Positions 35,484 to 44,809 of a DNA stretch of 64,000 nucleotides are shown piece after piece. The stretch is from positions 1-64,000 of the forward strand of contig JARLIO010000062.1 in assembly GCA_031291675.1 (NCBI GenBank), in the 5' to 3' direction. The translations under genes and the position numbers were made by a program. The notes beneath the pieces are model-generated. The model did no database searches. It had not been told where the DNA came from and saw only the letters and a program-made list of their open reading frames with translations. The DNA comes from Azospirillaceae bacterium. GTDB lineage: Bacteria; Pseudomonadota; Alphaproteobacteria; Azospirillales; Azospirillaceae. Position 1 is the stretch's first letter; the number at the start of each line of letters is the position of its first letter.

Positions 35484-36235
35484 AGCACCTCTCCTTCCGT
35501 CTCGACCTGGGTGCCCATATAGGCATGGCGCACCTTCTCGCTGGCCTTGATCACCGCGGGCGGGCCAACTTCAATAATCTTTCCGGAATCAAGCACGTGG
35601 ATGTCGTCGCAGGTCTTCAGCACCATGCCGATATTGTGCTCGATGAGAAGAACGCCGCAGCCGATCTCGCTGACGATCCGGGCGATCAGCCTGGAGAGAT
35701 CATCGGCCTCCTCGGCGGACATGCCGGCGGCGGGCTCGTCGAGCAGCAGGTATTTTGGTTCCAACATCAGCGCCCGACCGATGGCGACACGACGCTCGTC
35801 GGTGTAGGGCAGGCCGCCGGCGGTGCGCTCGGCCAAGGACGAGATGCCCATCCAGTCGAGCATCTCAACGGCCTTGGCAGAGGCTTTTCGCCGGGACAGC
35901 CCCAGTCCGACGCCCGTCACCTCAAGGTTGTCGACGACACTCAGGTCACTGAACAAGCGGCCGGACTGGAAGGTTCGGGCAATGCCGAGATGCCGGATCT
36001 TGTGGGCGGGTTTCGCCCCGAGATCGGCGCCATCCATCGTCACTCTGCCCGCCGTCGGCGCCTGAAAGCCGGTCAGCACATTCACCAGGGTCGTCTTTCC
36101 GGCACCGTTGGGCCCGATCAGTCCGGTCACGGACCGTTTCGGCACCGAGAGATCGACCTTCGATAAAGCGGTAAGGCCGTCGAAGGTTACAGTCACGTTT
36201 TCGGTGGTCAGCGACTCGGTCATGTCGTCGATCAA
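35480..36235 (-). CDS. livG: Branched-chain-type ABC transporter ATPase LivG
   Basis: 251 aa. Walker A GPNGAGKTTLVN, family loop GRVTMDGADLGAKPAHKIRH, degenerate signature LPYTDERRVAIGRAL (LPY instead of LSG, as is common in LivG), Walker B LLLDEPAAGM, H-loop LLIEHNIGMV. Overlaps the hyuA stop by 4 bases, tying transporter and hydrolase genes into one operon. Confidence 0.93.
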   Translation of the reverse strand: MIDDMTESLTTENVTVTFDGLTALSKVDLSVPKRSVTGLIGPNGAGKTTLVNVLTGFQAPTAGRVTMDGADLGAKPAHKIRHLGIARTFQSGRLFSDLSVVDNLEVTGVGLGLSRRKASAKAVEMLDWMGISSLAERTAGGLPYTDERRVAIGRALMLEPKYLLLDEPAAGMSAEEADDLSRLIARIVSEIGCGVLLIEHNIGMVLKTCDDIHVLDSGKIIEVGPPAVIKASEKVRHAYMGTQVETEGEVL

Positions 36236-38331
36236 GCCTCCTTGTGGCGCGTGATGACATAGGATCCGCTGGCATGCAGCGTCGCCGTCCAGTCGGGTTC
36301 GATGACGATCGTGGTGGTGACTTCCTCAATGATCGCCGGGCCGGCAATGGTGCTACCGGCACCGAGCTTCGACCCGTCGTAGATCGGCGTTTCGAGACCG
36401 ACGCCGGATGCTGCGAAGATCGCATTGCGATGGCCCTTCAGCGCCGTTTCGACCGCAGCGCCGGGGGCGAGCGTCTGCTGGCCGGGCTTCTCGATCCGCC
36501 CGAACAGCGTCGCCTCGATGTTGATCACCTCGACGGCGTTGTGGCGCTCCGCGTAGGTGTAGAGTTCCTCGTGGCGGCGATGGAATGCGTCCTTCACCCG
36601 CTCGATCGAGCTGGCATTGATGTCGAAACGCGGGATATCGACCGTGCATTCATGCACCTGACCGACGTAGCGCATATCGAGACTGCGCTTGATGCCGATG
36701 GTTTCGGCGTCAAACCCGTCGGATGCGAGACGGGCGATGCCACGCGCTTCCAGATCGGCGTAAAGCGCATTGAGGCGGGAACAGGCGACAGCGTTGTCAA
36801 GGCGCACCGGGATCGTGGCCATGTCGTTGTATTTCACGTCCGAGATGATCTGGCCGAAGGCGCATAGCCCGGAGGCGAGCTTCGGCAGGATGATCGTGTC
36901 GATGGCCATCTCGCGCGCCAACGCCGTGATATGGGCCGCCGTGGCACCGCCGGCGCCGACCAACACGAAGTCGCGCGGATCATAGCCGCGCTCGACCGAG
37001 ACGCGACGTATGCCATTGACCATATTGCTATTAACGATCCTGTACATGCCGTAGGCGGCCTGTTCGACGGTGAGACCCATCGGCTCGGCGATGATGGCGA
37101 TGGCCGTGCGGGCCGCCGCCACATCGAGCGGGACTTCGCCGTCCAGCAATCCCTTGGGGTTCAGATAGCCGAGCACGAGGTTGGCGTCGGACGTGGTCGG
37201 CTCGACCCCGCCACGGCCGTAGCAGGCGGGTCCGGGTTCGGAACCGGCGGATTGCGGTCCAACCTGCAGGATGCCGAGGCTGTCGATCCAGCCGATCGAG
37301 CCGCCGCCGGCACCCAGCGTTTCGACCTGGATCATCGGCACGCCGATCCGGTAGCGCAGGAAGTCGATGTTCTTGTTCAGGTTGGTCTGCCCGTCCTTGG
37401 TGAGCGTGATGTCGAACGACGTCCCGCCCATGTCGACGGTGATGACGTTGGTCTTGCCAAACGGCGCGCAGACATAGAGCCCGGCCTGTGGCGCGGAGGC
37501 CGGCCCGGAGTTGATGGCATAGACCGGGCGGGCGGTCATGACCTGGCCGATGGCAAGGCCGCCGTTGGACTGGAAATAGCGCACCGGCTGCCGCGCGCCG
37601 AGCGACCTGAAATAGCTGTCGACGGCGTTGACGTAGCGCCGCATCACCGGCGCCAGATAAGCGTTCACAACTGAGGTTGAGGTGCGCGTGTACTCGCGGA
37701 TCTGCGGGTAGAGTTCGCTGCCGACCGTCACGATCACGTCCGGCATCATTTCCCGGACGATCGCGGCGGCGCGCAACTCGTGGGTGTTGTCGAGCACCGA
37801 CCAAACAAAGGAGATTGCGACCGTCTCGACGCCTTCGGCCAGGAACAGCCGGCAGGCGGCGCGGACATCCTCCTCCACCATCGGCGTGCGGATGGAGCCA
37901 TCCGAAATCACCCGTTCGCGTACGCCTTTGCGCAAGTAACGCGGCACCAGCATGGTGGCGGCTGGATAGTCGGGATCGTAACGGAAACCATCTTCCTTGT
38001 GGCCGTTACGGATTTCGATGGAATCCTCGTGCCCCGCTGTGCAGATCAGTCCGGTCTTGCCGCCGCGATGGGTGATCAGCGCATTGAGACCAACGGTGGT
38101 GCCATTGATGCAGAGATCGCAATTGGACACGATCTCGGCGGCACTGATGCCGAAATCGTCGGCGATGAGCTTCAGGCCGTTCTCGATGGCTTTGGTCGGA
38201 TCCGAGTGGGTCGACAGCGCCTTGAAAAGCTTCACGGCGCCGGTGTGGCGATCGGCGATGACGAAATCGGTGAAGGTGCCGCCGGCATCGATTCCCAAAC
38301 GCCACTTGGTGTGCTGAAGAGGCGCGTTCAT
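36232..38331 (-). CDS. hyuA: Hydantoinase/oxoprolinase subunit A (HyuA)
   Basis: 699 aa from ATG 38331. GIDAGGTFTDFVIAD near residue 13 and the later VDMGGTSFDITL are the actin-fold ATP-binding segments of the HyuA family; TLGAGGGSIGWID and YGRGGVEPTTSDANLVLGYL are further hallmarks. With HyuB it forms an ATP-dependent amidohydrolase opening N-methylhydantoin, 5-oxoproline or related rings in the cytoplasm. Overlaps hyuB by 4 bases and livG by 4 bases. An open frame continues upstream into hyuB but is not used. Confidence 0.9.
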   Translation of the reverse strand: MNAPLQHTKWRLGIDAGGTFTDFVIADRHTGAVKLFKALSTHSDPTKAIENGLKLIADDFGISAAEIVSNCDLCINGTTVGLNALITHRGGKTGLICTAGHEDSIEIRNGHKEDGFRYDPDYPAATMLVPRYLRKGVRERVISDGSIRTPMVEEDVRAACRLFLAEGVETVAISFVWSVLDNTHELRAAAIVREMMPDVIVTVGSELYPQIREYTRTSTSVVNAYLAPVMRRYVNAVDSYFRSLGARQPVRYFQSNGGLAIGQVMTARPVYAINSGPASAPQAGLYVCAPFGKTNVITVDMGGTSFDITLTKDGQTNLNKNIDFLRYRIGVPMIQVETLGAGGGSIGWIDSLGILQVGPQSAGSEPGPACYGRGGVEPTTSDANLVLGYLNPKGLLDGEVPLDVAAARTAIAIIAEPMGLTVEQAAYGMYRIVNSNMVNGIRRVSVERGYDPRDFVLVGAGGATAAHITALAREMAIDTIILPKLASGLCAFGQIISDVKYNDMATIPVRLDNAVACSRLNALYADLEARGIARLASDGFDAETIGIKRSLDMRYVGQVHECTVDIPRFDINASSIERVKDAFHRRHEELYTYAERHNAVEVINIEATLFGRIEKPGQQTLAPGAAVETALKGHRNAIFAASGVGLETPIYDGSKLGAGSTIAGPAIIEEVTTTIVIEPDWTATLHASGSYVITRHKEA

Positions 38332-40100
38332 CGGGCGACCTCCTCGACAGCAATGGCCCGCAACGCGGCCGTAGCACTCAAATCGACCTGTAATGTTTCC
38401 GGATTGGTGATAACGACACCGTAGTCCTCGCGGGCGCCGTTCACCGAGACGAGGCCGTTCCTGACGTCCCAGACGACCTTTGCGACCGGTCGTTCGCGGG
38501 GATCGCCGTAACCGCCACCGCCGGGATTCATGTTGGTGACGGTGTCGCCGGGCTTGATATCCTGGAAGATATTGGTGCGGACGGTCTCGACCTTGCCATC
38601 GATCTTCAGTTCGACACGGCCGACCTTTGCGTCGATGTCGTGCGACCACGCACCCGCCGCCCCCACTGCCGGGATGCGACGGCCCTCGCCGAAGCCAATG
38701 CAGGTCATGGGGCGATCGAGCGGCTCCACCTCCCAGGCGGTGCCCGATCCTCCACGGAATTTTCCCGCGCCGCCGCTGTCGGTCATCAGCGCGTAGCGGT
38801 GGATGATGATCGGGTAGGAATATTCGAGCAGTTCGACGTCACCCGAGGTCAACGCGCCGAAGCAGCATTCCGGGCCGACGGCGTGCCAGCCGTCCTGTTT
38901 GGGCGTTGCGCCGCCGCCGGAAATGATCGTCGCCAGGACCATGGTGACGTATTCCTCGTTGCTGCGGCTATCCCAGCCGGCGACATTGAGGCCGTTGGCA
39001 TGGCCCCAGGAGGCCGAGACCCGCGACGGCATCGCGCGCTCGAAAGCGAGCCGGACAGCGTCGGTCAGCGTCTCCATGGGTGTCGTCGTACAGTTCATAT
39101 GCGGGGCGGGCTCCGCGGCGTTGCAGATCGTGCCCTTGGGGCCGAAATCGATGCTGACACAGCGATATAGCCCCTCGTTGTAGGGCGGCGGCAGGGCCGC
39201 AAACATCATCAGGCCGAGATAGACGCCGGAGTGGGAATTGCCTTCGTAGGAATTGATGAAATAGGGGATCTGCGGCGGGCTCGAGATGGCGATATGGACG
39301 CTGTCGCCGGTCACGGTGATGGTGGCCCTGATCTCAAAATCGCCGAAGCCGTGGCCGGCGTCCTCCAGGATCGCAACACCCTCATAGGTGCCATCGGGCA
39401 CGGTCGCGATGAGCGAGCGCATGTGGCGGTCGGCCATGGCGAGGAGTTCGTCGATACAGGCATCCACGGTGGACTTGCCGTATTTGTCGAGCAGGGCGAT
39501 GAGATTGCGTTCGCCAACCTGGCACGCGCCGATGAGCGCGTTGAAGTCACCCTCCTGGTCGCGACGGGCGCGCATGTTGGTAAAAATCATGTTCAGGACG
39601 TCGTTGCGCGGCTTGCCCTTGTCCCAGATCTTGACCGGGGGGATGCGCAGACATTCGGCGTAGATGTCCTTGGCGTGGGGATTGTATCCGGCCGGCACCG
39701 GGCCGCCGATGTCGGTCAGATGCCCCTTGCAGACGGTCCAGTAGACGAGTTCGCCGTGATAGAAGACCGGTTTGTACAGGCATGTATCGATGGCATGGCT
39801 GCCGCCGAAGGTCGGATCATTGTGCAAGATGAGGTCGCCATCGTGGATATCGCCATCGAAGAACCTGGCGACGGCCTTCATGGCCGGGATCAGCGAGCCC
39901 AGATGGATCGGAATGTCCTGGCCTTGCAGGATCATTTCAGGACGCGCGTTGAAGAGCGCGGTTGAATAGTCATGCGCCAGATTGAAAACCGACGATCGCG
40001 CGGTCTTCTCCAGCGTCAGGGTCATTTCGCGCTGGGTGGTTTCAAGCATGCCCCGCACCACGGACAGGGTGATCGGATCGACTTTGACTGGGTTTTTCAT
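38328..40100 (-). CDS. hyuB: Hydantoinase/oxoprolinase subunit B (HyuB)
   Basis: 590 aa. Starts MKNPVKVDPITLSVVRGMLE, as usual for HyuB. SSVFNLAHDYSTALFNARPE, HIGSLIPAMKAV, GDLILHNDPTFGGSHAIDTC and GGGATPKQDGWHAVGPECCF match the family; the C-terminal MNPGGGGYGDPRERP motif is complete. Catalytic partner of HyuA. It follows pxpC after about 120 bases (40101-40221), the largest internal gap of the operon, so a secondary promoter there is possible. Confidence 0.9.
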   Translation of the reverse strand: MKNPVKVDPITLSVVRGMLETTQREMTLTLEKTARSSVFNLAHDYSTALFNARPEMILQGQDIPIHLGSLIPAMKAVARFFDGDIHDGDLILHNDPTFGGSHAIDTCLYKPVFYHGELVYWTVCKGHLTDIGGPVPAGYNPHAKDIYAECLRIPPVKIWDKGKPRNDVLNMIFTNMRARRDQEGDFNALIGACQVGERNLIALLDKYGKSTVDACIDELLAMADRHMRSLIATVPDGTYEGVAILEDAGHGFGDFEIRATITVTGDSVHIAISSPPQIPYFINSYEGNSHSGVYLGLMMFAALPPPYNEGLYRCVSIDFGPKGTICNAAEPAPHMNCTTTPMETLTDAVRLAFERAMPSRVSASWGHANGLNVAGWDSRSNEEYVTMVLATIISGGGATPKQDGWHAVGPECCFGALTSGDVELLEYSYPIIIHRYALMTDSGGAGKFRGGSGTAWEVEPLDRPMTCIGFGEGRRIPAVGAAGAWSHDIDAKVGRVELKIDGKVETVRTNIFQDIKPGDTVTNMNPGGGGYGDPRERPVAKVVWDVRNGLVSVNGAREDYGVVITNPETLQVDLSATAALRAIAVEEVAR

Positions 40101-40221
40101 CGGTCCCTCGCGGTCACGGGGCGATGGGTCACGACGGACCCATCGGGTTGCGGCTCGTCGATCGTCTCGCGCTCGCGGTCAAGGCCGACGAGCGCACAGG
40201 CGGGATTTCATCATGCCCCTC

Positions 40222-41193
40222 TCAAAAGCTGGCGCGGATCCTGGCGGCCGTGGCCTGCGCGTCCTTGCGGGCGGCAAGCGCTTCGTCCATCGTGACTTTG
40301 ACGAAACGGACCTTCTGGTTCGGCTGCAATTGACCGATCAGGTCCATATCGGCGGAAATGACGGTGCCGATCATAAAATAGCCGCCGCCCGAGACGGCAT
40401 CGCGATGCAGCACAATCGGCTCGGTGCCGCCCGGGACTTGAATGGAGCCATAGGGGTAGCAGCTGTCGACGATGTTCGACGGATCCGATCCGGCACCGAA
40501 CGGCGGTTCGCGCGGCACGAACTCAAGCGGCCGGCCACCGCGAAAGCGATAGCCGATGCGGTCAGCTTCCGGCGCGACCTTCCAGGTATCGTCGAAGAAG
40601 CCGTTGCCGGCCTCGGCGGTAATCCGGTGCCAGTAGAGGCCGGGCAGAACACGCAACACCGGGCTGGTGCCAGGGCCACGACGCCGTTCCGGCGCGATGG
40701 TAGAGCCCGGCGCCATCGCGCGTTTCGGCGGCAAGGTCGCAAGGGCATCGCCGGCCTTCAGCGTGCGTCCCTGGTGTCCGCCGAGCGCACCGAGCGGGTA
40801 GGTCGAGCGCGAGCCGAGCACCACCGGAACATCGATGCCGCCGGCAACAGCGATATAGATGCGGGCCCCGGCCTTCAGGAAGCCGAACGACAGCACCTGG
40901 TCGGCCTTGATGGCGAGCGTCGTCCAGGTCGACAGCTCGACGCCGTCGATCTTCAGCGGCATGTCGGCACCGGTGACGGCAATGACCGCGTCCGTCGTGA
41001 AGCGGATTTCCGGTCCGAGGAAGACGGCTTCCAGCACGGCATCACCCTCGTCATTGCCGACGAGCAGATTTGCAGCGGCGAGCGCCAGACGATCCATGCC
41101 ACCGGAAAGTGGAATGCCCAGGTGGTAGTAGCCTGGGCGCCCGAGATCCTGGACGGTGGTGGCAAGGCCGGGTTTCAGGATCTCAAGCGCCAT
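40222..41193 (-). CDS. pxpC: 5-oxoprolinase subunit PxpC (biotin-dependent carboxyltransferase family)
   Basis: 323 aa. ALEILKPGLATTVQDLGRPG at the N-terminus is diagnostic of PxpC/KipA/urea-amidolyase-type proteins; GIPLSGGMDRLALAAANLLV and VLPGLYWHRITAEAG follow. With PxpA and PxpB it forms the prokaryotic ATP-dependent 5-oxoprolinase that recycles pyroglutamate to glutamate. Its start overlaps the pxpB end by 11 bases. Confidence 0.9.
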   Translation of the reverse strand: MALEILKPGLATTVQDLGRPGYYHLGIPLSGGMDRLALAAANLLVGNDEGDAVLEAVFLGPEIRFTTDAVIAVTGADMPLKIDGVELSTWTTLAIKADQVLSFGFLKAGARIYIAVAGGIDVPVVLGSRSTYPLGALGGHQGRTLKAGDALATLPPKRAMAPGSTIAPERRRGPGTSPVLRVLPGLYWHRITAEAGNGFFDDTWKVAPEADRIGYRFRGGRPLEFVPREPPFGAGSDPSNIVDSCYPYGSIQVPGGTEPIVLHRDAVSGGGYFMIGTVISADMDLIGQLQPNQKVRFVKVTMDEALAARKDAQATAARIRASF

Positions 41194-42058
41194 GGAGAAC
41201 CCCCAAGAGTTTAGCGTTGGCGGCGGCAGGATCGGCCTTGAATTCGTCGAGCGAGAAGGTCACCGGCTTGATCCGCGGTACGAAGCTGCCATCGCCAACG
41301 GCGGCGAGCAGCGCGTCATATTCGGCGCGGTCGACCGGCTTGAACTTCACGATGTCGCCGGGCTTGAAGAAGATCATGAAGTCGCGGAGGTAGCTGATCT
41401 CCTGAGCGGGGTCGTAGATCGGCATCGGCGTGATGCCGAACATCTGGTACCCGCCGGCGCCGCGCACCGAATAGATCGCGCTGAAGCAACCGCCATGGCC
41501 AATGGTGAGCTTCGGGGTATCGGTGCGCGGGCGCAGATATTTCGGTGCCTGCAATTGCTTGTCGCGCTCAACCATCTGGTAGAGGAATGGCAGCCCGGCG
41601 ACGAAGCCGACCATGGAGACGAACCAGGGCGAGCCGGCATGCGCGGTAATGAAATCCTCGACCGAGGCAAAGCCATTGATACGGGCGGCATACTCAAGAT
41701 CGGTGCCGGTCGGATCCTGATGCCGCTCGCGAAAGCGCATCTGGGTCTCATGGGTCCAGGGATCGTTGTAATAGACCGGCATTTCGATGATCCGGGTCGA
41801 CAGTGTGGACTCCGCGGCATCCGCCACGCTTTCAAGCCGCTTCAGCTCAGACAACAGATCATCCGGCGCGATCACGTCGGGATCGTACTTGACCTGGAAC
41901 GAGGCGTTGGCCGGGCAGATCTCGATAACACCGGCAATCCTCATGTCGCGGACCGCGTTGGTCATCGACAGGGATTTGAAGAAGGCATCGAGCGACATTT
42001 CGTCTCCGACCTCGACGAAGATGTGCTCATCGCCCCCGAAGGCGTATCGCGTGGTCAT
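41183..42058 (-). CDS. pxpB: 5-oxoprolinase subunit PxpB
   Basis: 291 aa from ATG 42058 (MTTRYAFGGDEHIFVE); an in-frame start at 42091 adds 11 residues. The C-terminal half has the allophanate-hydrolase subunit 1 pattern: PWFVSMVGFVAGLPFLYQMV, LTIGHGGCFSAIYSVRGAGG, YQMFGITPMPIYDP. The N-terminal DMRIAGVIEICPANASFQVK fits the family substrate lobe. Works with PxpC. Lies between the biotin carboxylase gene and pxpC. Confidence 0.88.
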   Translation of the reverse strand: MTTRYAFGGDEHIFVEVGDEMSLDAFFKSLSMTNAVRDMRIAGVIEICPANASFQVKYDPDVIAPDDLLSELKRLESVADAAESTLSTRIIEMPVYYNDPWTHETQMRFRERHQDPTGTDLEYAARINGFASVEDFITAHAGSPWFVSMVGFVAGLPFLYQMVERDKQLQAPKYLRPRTDTPKLTIGHGGCFSAIYSVRGAGGYQMFGITPMPIYDPAQEISYLRDFMIFFKPGDIVKFKPVDRAEYDALLAAVGDGSFVPRIKPVTFSLDEFKADPAAANAKLLGVLHGA

Positions 42059-42091
42059 GTGATCACTGCTCCCATCTTCGTGTTCGATCAT

Positions 42092-43462
42092 TCAGGCGAC
42101 CGAGGCGATGAAAGCCCTGGCGTCGAGCCAGCCTTCCAGCCATCGCGTGTGGAAATCACCGGCCTTGACAGCCGTATCGAGCGCCAGCGCCTGATGCAGG
42201 CCCTGCGTCGTCGCAAGTCCGGCGATTTTCAGTTCGGACAGCGCGCCGATGAGGCGCCGGATCGCGGCCGGGCGGTCGTCGTCCCAGACGATCAGCTTGC
42301 CCAGCAGGCTGTCGTAGAAGGGCGGCACGGTGTAGCCGGGGTAAAGCATCGTATCGAAGCGGACGCCCATGCCGCCGGGCACGGTCAGGCCGGCGATCGT
42401 GCCGGGAGCCGGTGCGAAATCGCGCGAGGGATCCTCGGCATTGATCCGAACCTCGATGGCGTGCCCGCGCGGCCGGATATCGGATTGCCGCAGGGCGAGC
42501 GGCTCACCGCCGGCGATCCGCAGCATGGATTTGACGAGATCAACGCCGGTGATCATCTCGGTGACCGGATGCTCGACCTGAATGCGGGTGTTCATCTCGA
42601 TGAAGAAAAACGCGCCGGTCGCGGCGTCATAGAGATATTCCAGCGTGCCGGCGCCGCGATACCCGACGCTCTCGGCCAAGCGAACCGCCGAGGCGCAAAG
42701 CGCGTCGCGGACGTCGGCCGCAAGACACGTCGCCGGAGCCTCCTCCCAGACCTTCTGCCGCCGCCGTTGCAGCGAGCATTCGCGCTCGAAGAGATGCACG
42801 GCGCGGCTTCCGTCGCCAAGGACCTGCACCTCCACATGGCGGGCGCGATGAACGAAGCGCTCGAGATAGAGCCCGCCATCGCCGAAGGCGGCGAGCGCTT
42901 CAGCGCCGGCCTGCGGGATCAGCTTTTCGAGATCCTCGGCCGTGTGAGCGACGCGGATGCCGCGTCCGCCGCCGCCTGCGGCGGCCTTGATCATGACGGG
43001 ATAGCCGATGTCCATGGCGGCCGTCAGCGCCGCCGGCACATCCTCGACGCGGCCCTCGGAGCCCGGCACCGTGGGGACGCCGGCCCGCATCGCCATCACG
43101 CGCGCTGTCGCCTTGTCACCCATGGCCCGGATGGTCTCTGGCCTCGGGCCGACGAACACCAGTCCCGCCCGTTCGACCATCTCGGCGAACCCGGCGTTCT
43201 CGGACAGGAAGCCATAGCCCGGATGAACGGCATCGGCTCCGCTCGCGACCGCCGCCGCCAGCACGGCATCCTTGTTCAGATAGGACTTGGTCGCATGCGC
43301 CTTGCCGATCTCGACGACTTCATCGGCCAGACGGGCGGCGAGCATGTCGCGATCGGCGGCGCTGACCGCTTGCACGGTTCGCAAGCCCAGCTCGCGCGCG
43401 GCGCGGATGATCCGCACGGCGATCTCGCCCCGATTGGCGATGAACAGCTTGGAAATTGCCAT
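42092..43462 (-). CDS. Biotin carboxylase (AccC-like) in the pxp/hyu operon
   Basis: 456 aa, full length for AccC. FIANRGEIAVRIIRAARELG at the N-terminus, DAVHPGYGFLSENAGFAEMV, ATP-grasp glycine loop MIKAAAGGGGRGIR, and FIEMNTRIQVEHPVTEMITG near residue 290 are all intact. It carboxylates biotin on a carrier with ATP and bicarbonate. Starts 4 bases after the stop of a dedicated 80-aa carrier and precedes pxpB/pxpC, whose folds resemble carboxyltransferase partners in urea amidolyase. Probably operon-specific rather than the housekeeping acetyl-CoA carboxylase subunit. Confidence 0.9.
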   Translation of the reverse strand: MAISKLFIANRGEIAVRIIRAARELGLRTVQAVSAADRDMLAARLADEVVEIGKAHATKSYLNKDAVLAAAVASGADAVHPGYGFLSENAGFAEMVERAGLVFVGPRPETIRAMGDKATARVMAMRAGVPTVPGSEGRVEDVPAALTAAMDIGYPVMIKAAAGGGGRGIRVAHTAEDLEKLIPQAGAEALAAFGDGGLYLERFVHRARHVEVQVLGDGSRAVHLFERECSLQRRRQKVWEEAPATCLAADVRDALCASAVRLAESVGYRGAGTLEYLYDAATGAFFFIEMNTRIQVEHPVTEMITGVDLVKSMLRIAGGEPLALRQSDIRPRGHAIEVRINAEDPSRDFAPAPGTIAGLTVPGGMGVRFDTMLYPGYTVPPFYDSLLGKLIVWDDDRPAAIRRLIGALSELKIAGLATTQGLHQALALDTAVKAGDFHTRWLEGWLDARAFIASVA

Positions 43463-43466
43463 TGCG

Positions 43467-43709
43467 TCAGGTCTCGATGTCGTAAAGGCATTCGCCCGCC
43501 ATCACAGCGTCTTCGTTTTCCAGATGGAATGCGACGATCTTGCCGGCCTCTTCGGCGACGACCGCCGTGAACGTCTTCATCACCTCAATGAGGCCGATCG
43601 TGTCGCCGATGGCGATCATGTCCCCCTCGCTCTTGAAGGGCGGCTGATCCGGCGCCGGCTTGCGATAAAAGATGCCGGGCAAGGGGGACTGAACTGTTTT
43701 CAGTGGCAT
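43467..43709 (-). CDS. Short biotin carboxyl carrier protein
   Basis: 80 aa from ATG 43709 (MPLKTVQSPLPGIFYRKPAP). A stand-alone biotinyl domain: IGLIEVMKTFTAV carries the biotin Lys at 45 in EVMKT. Much shorter than housekeeping AccB because the N-terminal arm and linker are absent. Located directly before the biotin carboxylase, it is its obvious partner. Confidence 0.88.
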   Translation of the reverse strand: MPLKTVQSPLPGIFYRKPAPDQPPFKSEGDMIAIGDTIGLIEVMKTFTAVVAEEAGKIVAFHLENEDAVMAGECLYDIET

Positions 43710-43773
43710 GCGCGGAAACTCCTGGTTCGACGTGTCAAGGGACCACGGATTGGTTGGTACGGCAGGGCTGCCG

Positions 43774-44505
43774 TCACTTGTGGATGCGGCCGTCCATCCC
43801 GAGTGCCTTATGCACGGCAGCCGCAATCAGATCCGCACCGGGGGTATCGGAATGAAGGCACATTGTTTCGGTGCCGACGCGGATATCCTTGCCACCAACC
43901 GAACGGACCAGGCCTTCGCGCAGGGCCCGCAGCGCCCGTTCCGCTGCGGCATCCGGATCGACAGCGGCGTGTTCGCGCGTCACGATCAGCCGGCCCTCGT
44001 CGGAATAGTCGAGATCAAGATAGAATTCGGGGATGAACGCGTGGCCGCGCTCCCGGTAGACGCGCTCGTGTTCCGTCTCGATCAGGCCGATCAACGGCAC
44101 CTTGAAGACGTCGGCCGCATCGCAGATCGCATGCGCGATGACCGGATCGCACGATGCCATGACAAAGAGCGATCCATGCGGCTTGATGTGATGCAGGGTC
44201 ATGCCTTCCGCCTCAAGGAAGCCTTTCAGCGCGCCGATCTGGTAAATGACGCAATTGGCCAGTTCCTCGCGGCCGATCTTCATTTCGCGCCGGCCGAACC
44301 CCTGCCGGTCCGGCAGCGATGGATGCGCGCCGACCTTGACACTGTGCTGCTTGGCGAGCCGGACGGTTGCCCGCATGTGGTTGAAGTCGGAGGCGTGGAA
44401 GCCGCATGCGACATTGGCAATGTGGATGGCCGGCATGATGCGACTGTCATCGCCCAACCGCCAGATCCCGAAGCTTTCACCCATGTCACAATTGATCAAC
44501 GTCAT
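43774..44505 (-). CDS. pxpA: 5-oxoprolinase subunit PxpA (LamB/YcsF family)
   Basis: 243 aa from ATG 44505 (GGGAG upstream; MTLINCDMGESFGIWRLGDD). ANVACGFHASDFNHMRATVR, VKVGAHPSLPDRQGFGRREM and IKPHGSLFVM are hallmark segments holding the metal- and substrate-contacting residues of the family. First gene of the long minus-strand operon; the spacer to the divergent LysR gene carries the likely promoter and operator. Confidence 0.9.
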   Translation of the reverse strand: MTLINCDMGESFGIWRLGDDSRIMPAIHIANVACGFHASDFNHMRATVRLAKQHSVKVGAHPSLPDRQGFGRREMKIGREELANCVIYQIGALKGFLEAEGMTLHHIKPHGSLFVMASCDPVIAHAICDAADVFKVPLIGLIETEHERVYRERGHAFIPEFYLDLDYSDEGRLIVTREHAAVDPDAAAERALRALREGLVRSVGGKDIRVGTETMCLHSDTPGADLIAAAVHKALGMDGRIHK

Positions 44506-44809
44506 TGGCATCTCCCATGGCGGCGAACGGCCATGGCGCAATCGTGACAAGAAGCGGTCACTATTGTAAAATTCAAATTTTCCGTTCAGTGTATCGATAA
44601 AATTGATACTGTTGTTCGAATTGAAGGCAGCAGGTGCTATGCGCATAAATAATAGGCAGAAAAATCGGGTGACATCGGCGATACGCTCGGCGGGCCACCC
44701 CTTCGGGGATCTTGAAAAGCGTTATTTGTCAATAGAATAACGGAGATTTCCGGGAGCGCGTCAAGATGTGCGCCGCAGCAAAACACCGGTAAGGCAATAG
44801 GCAGTAAAC
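44506..44809. promoter_or_regulatory. Divergent promoter region of pxpA operon and lysR, with LysR-type box
   Basis: 304 bp, AT-richer than the surroundings. The dyad gtatcgataaaattgatac at 44591-44609 (arms gtatcgat / attgatac, 7 of 8 paired) fits the T-N11-A style of LysR-type binding sites, and aaattcaaattt at 44569-44580 is a second palindrome beside it. A regulator binding here could repress its own gene and activate the operon when an inducer is present. Inferred from layout only. Confidence 0.5.

Noticed and set aside
41156-43570. 804-codon plus-strand frame opposite pxpB/accC
   Set aside because: Antisense shadow of two well-recognised genes.
43467-43826. Longer start for the biotin carrier
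   Set aside because: The extra 39 N-terminal residues are low-quality; MPLKTVQSPLPG is the typical start of short carriers.
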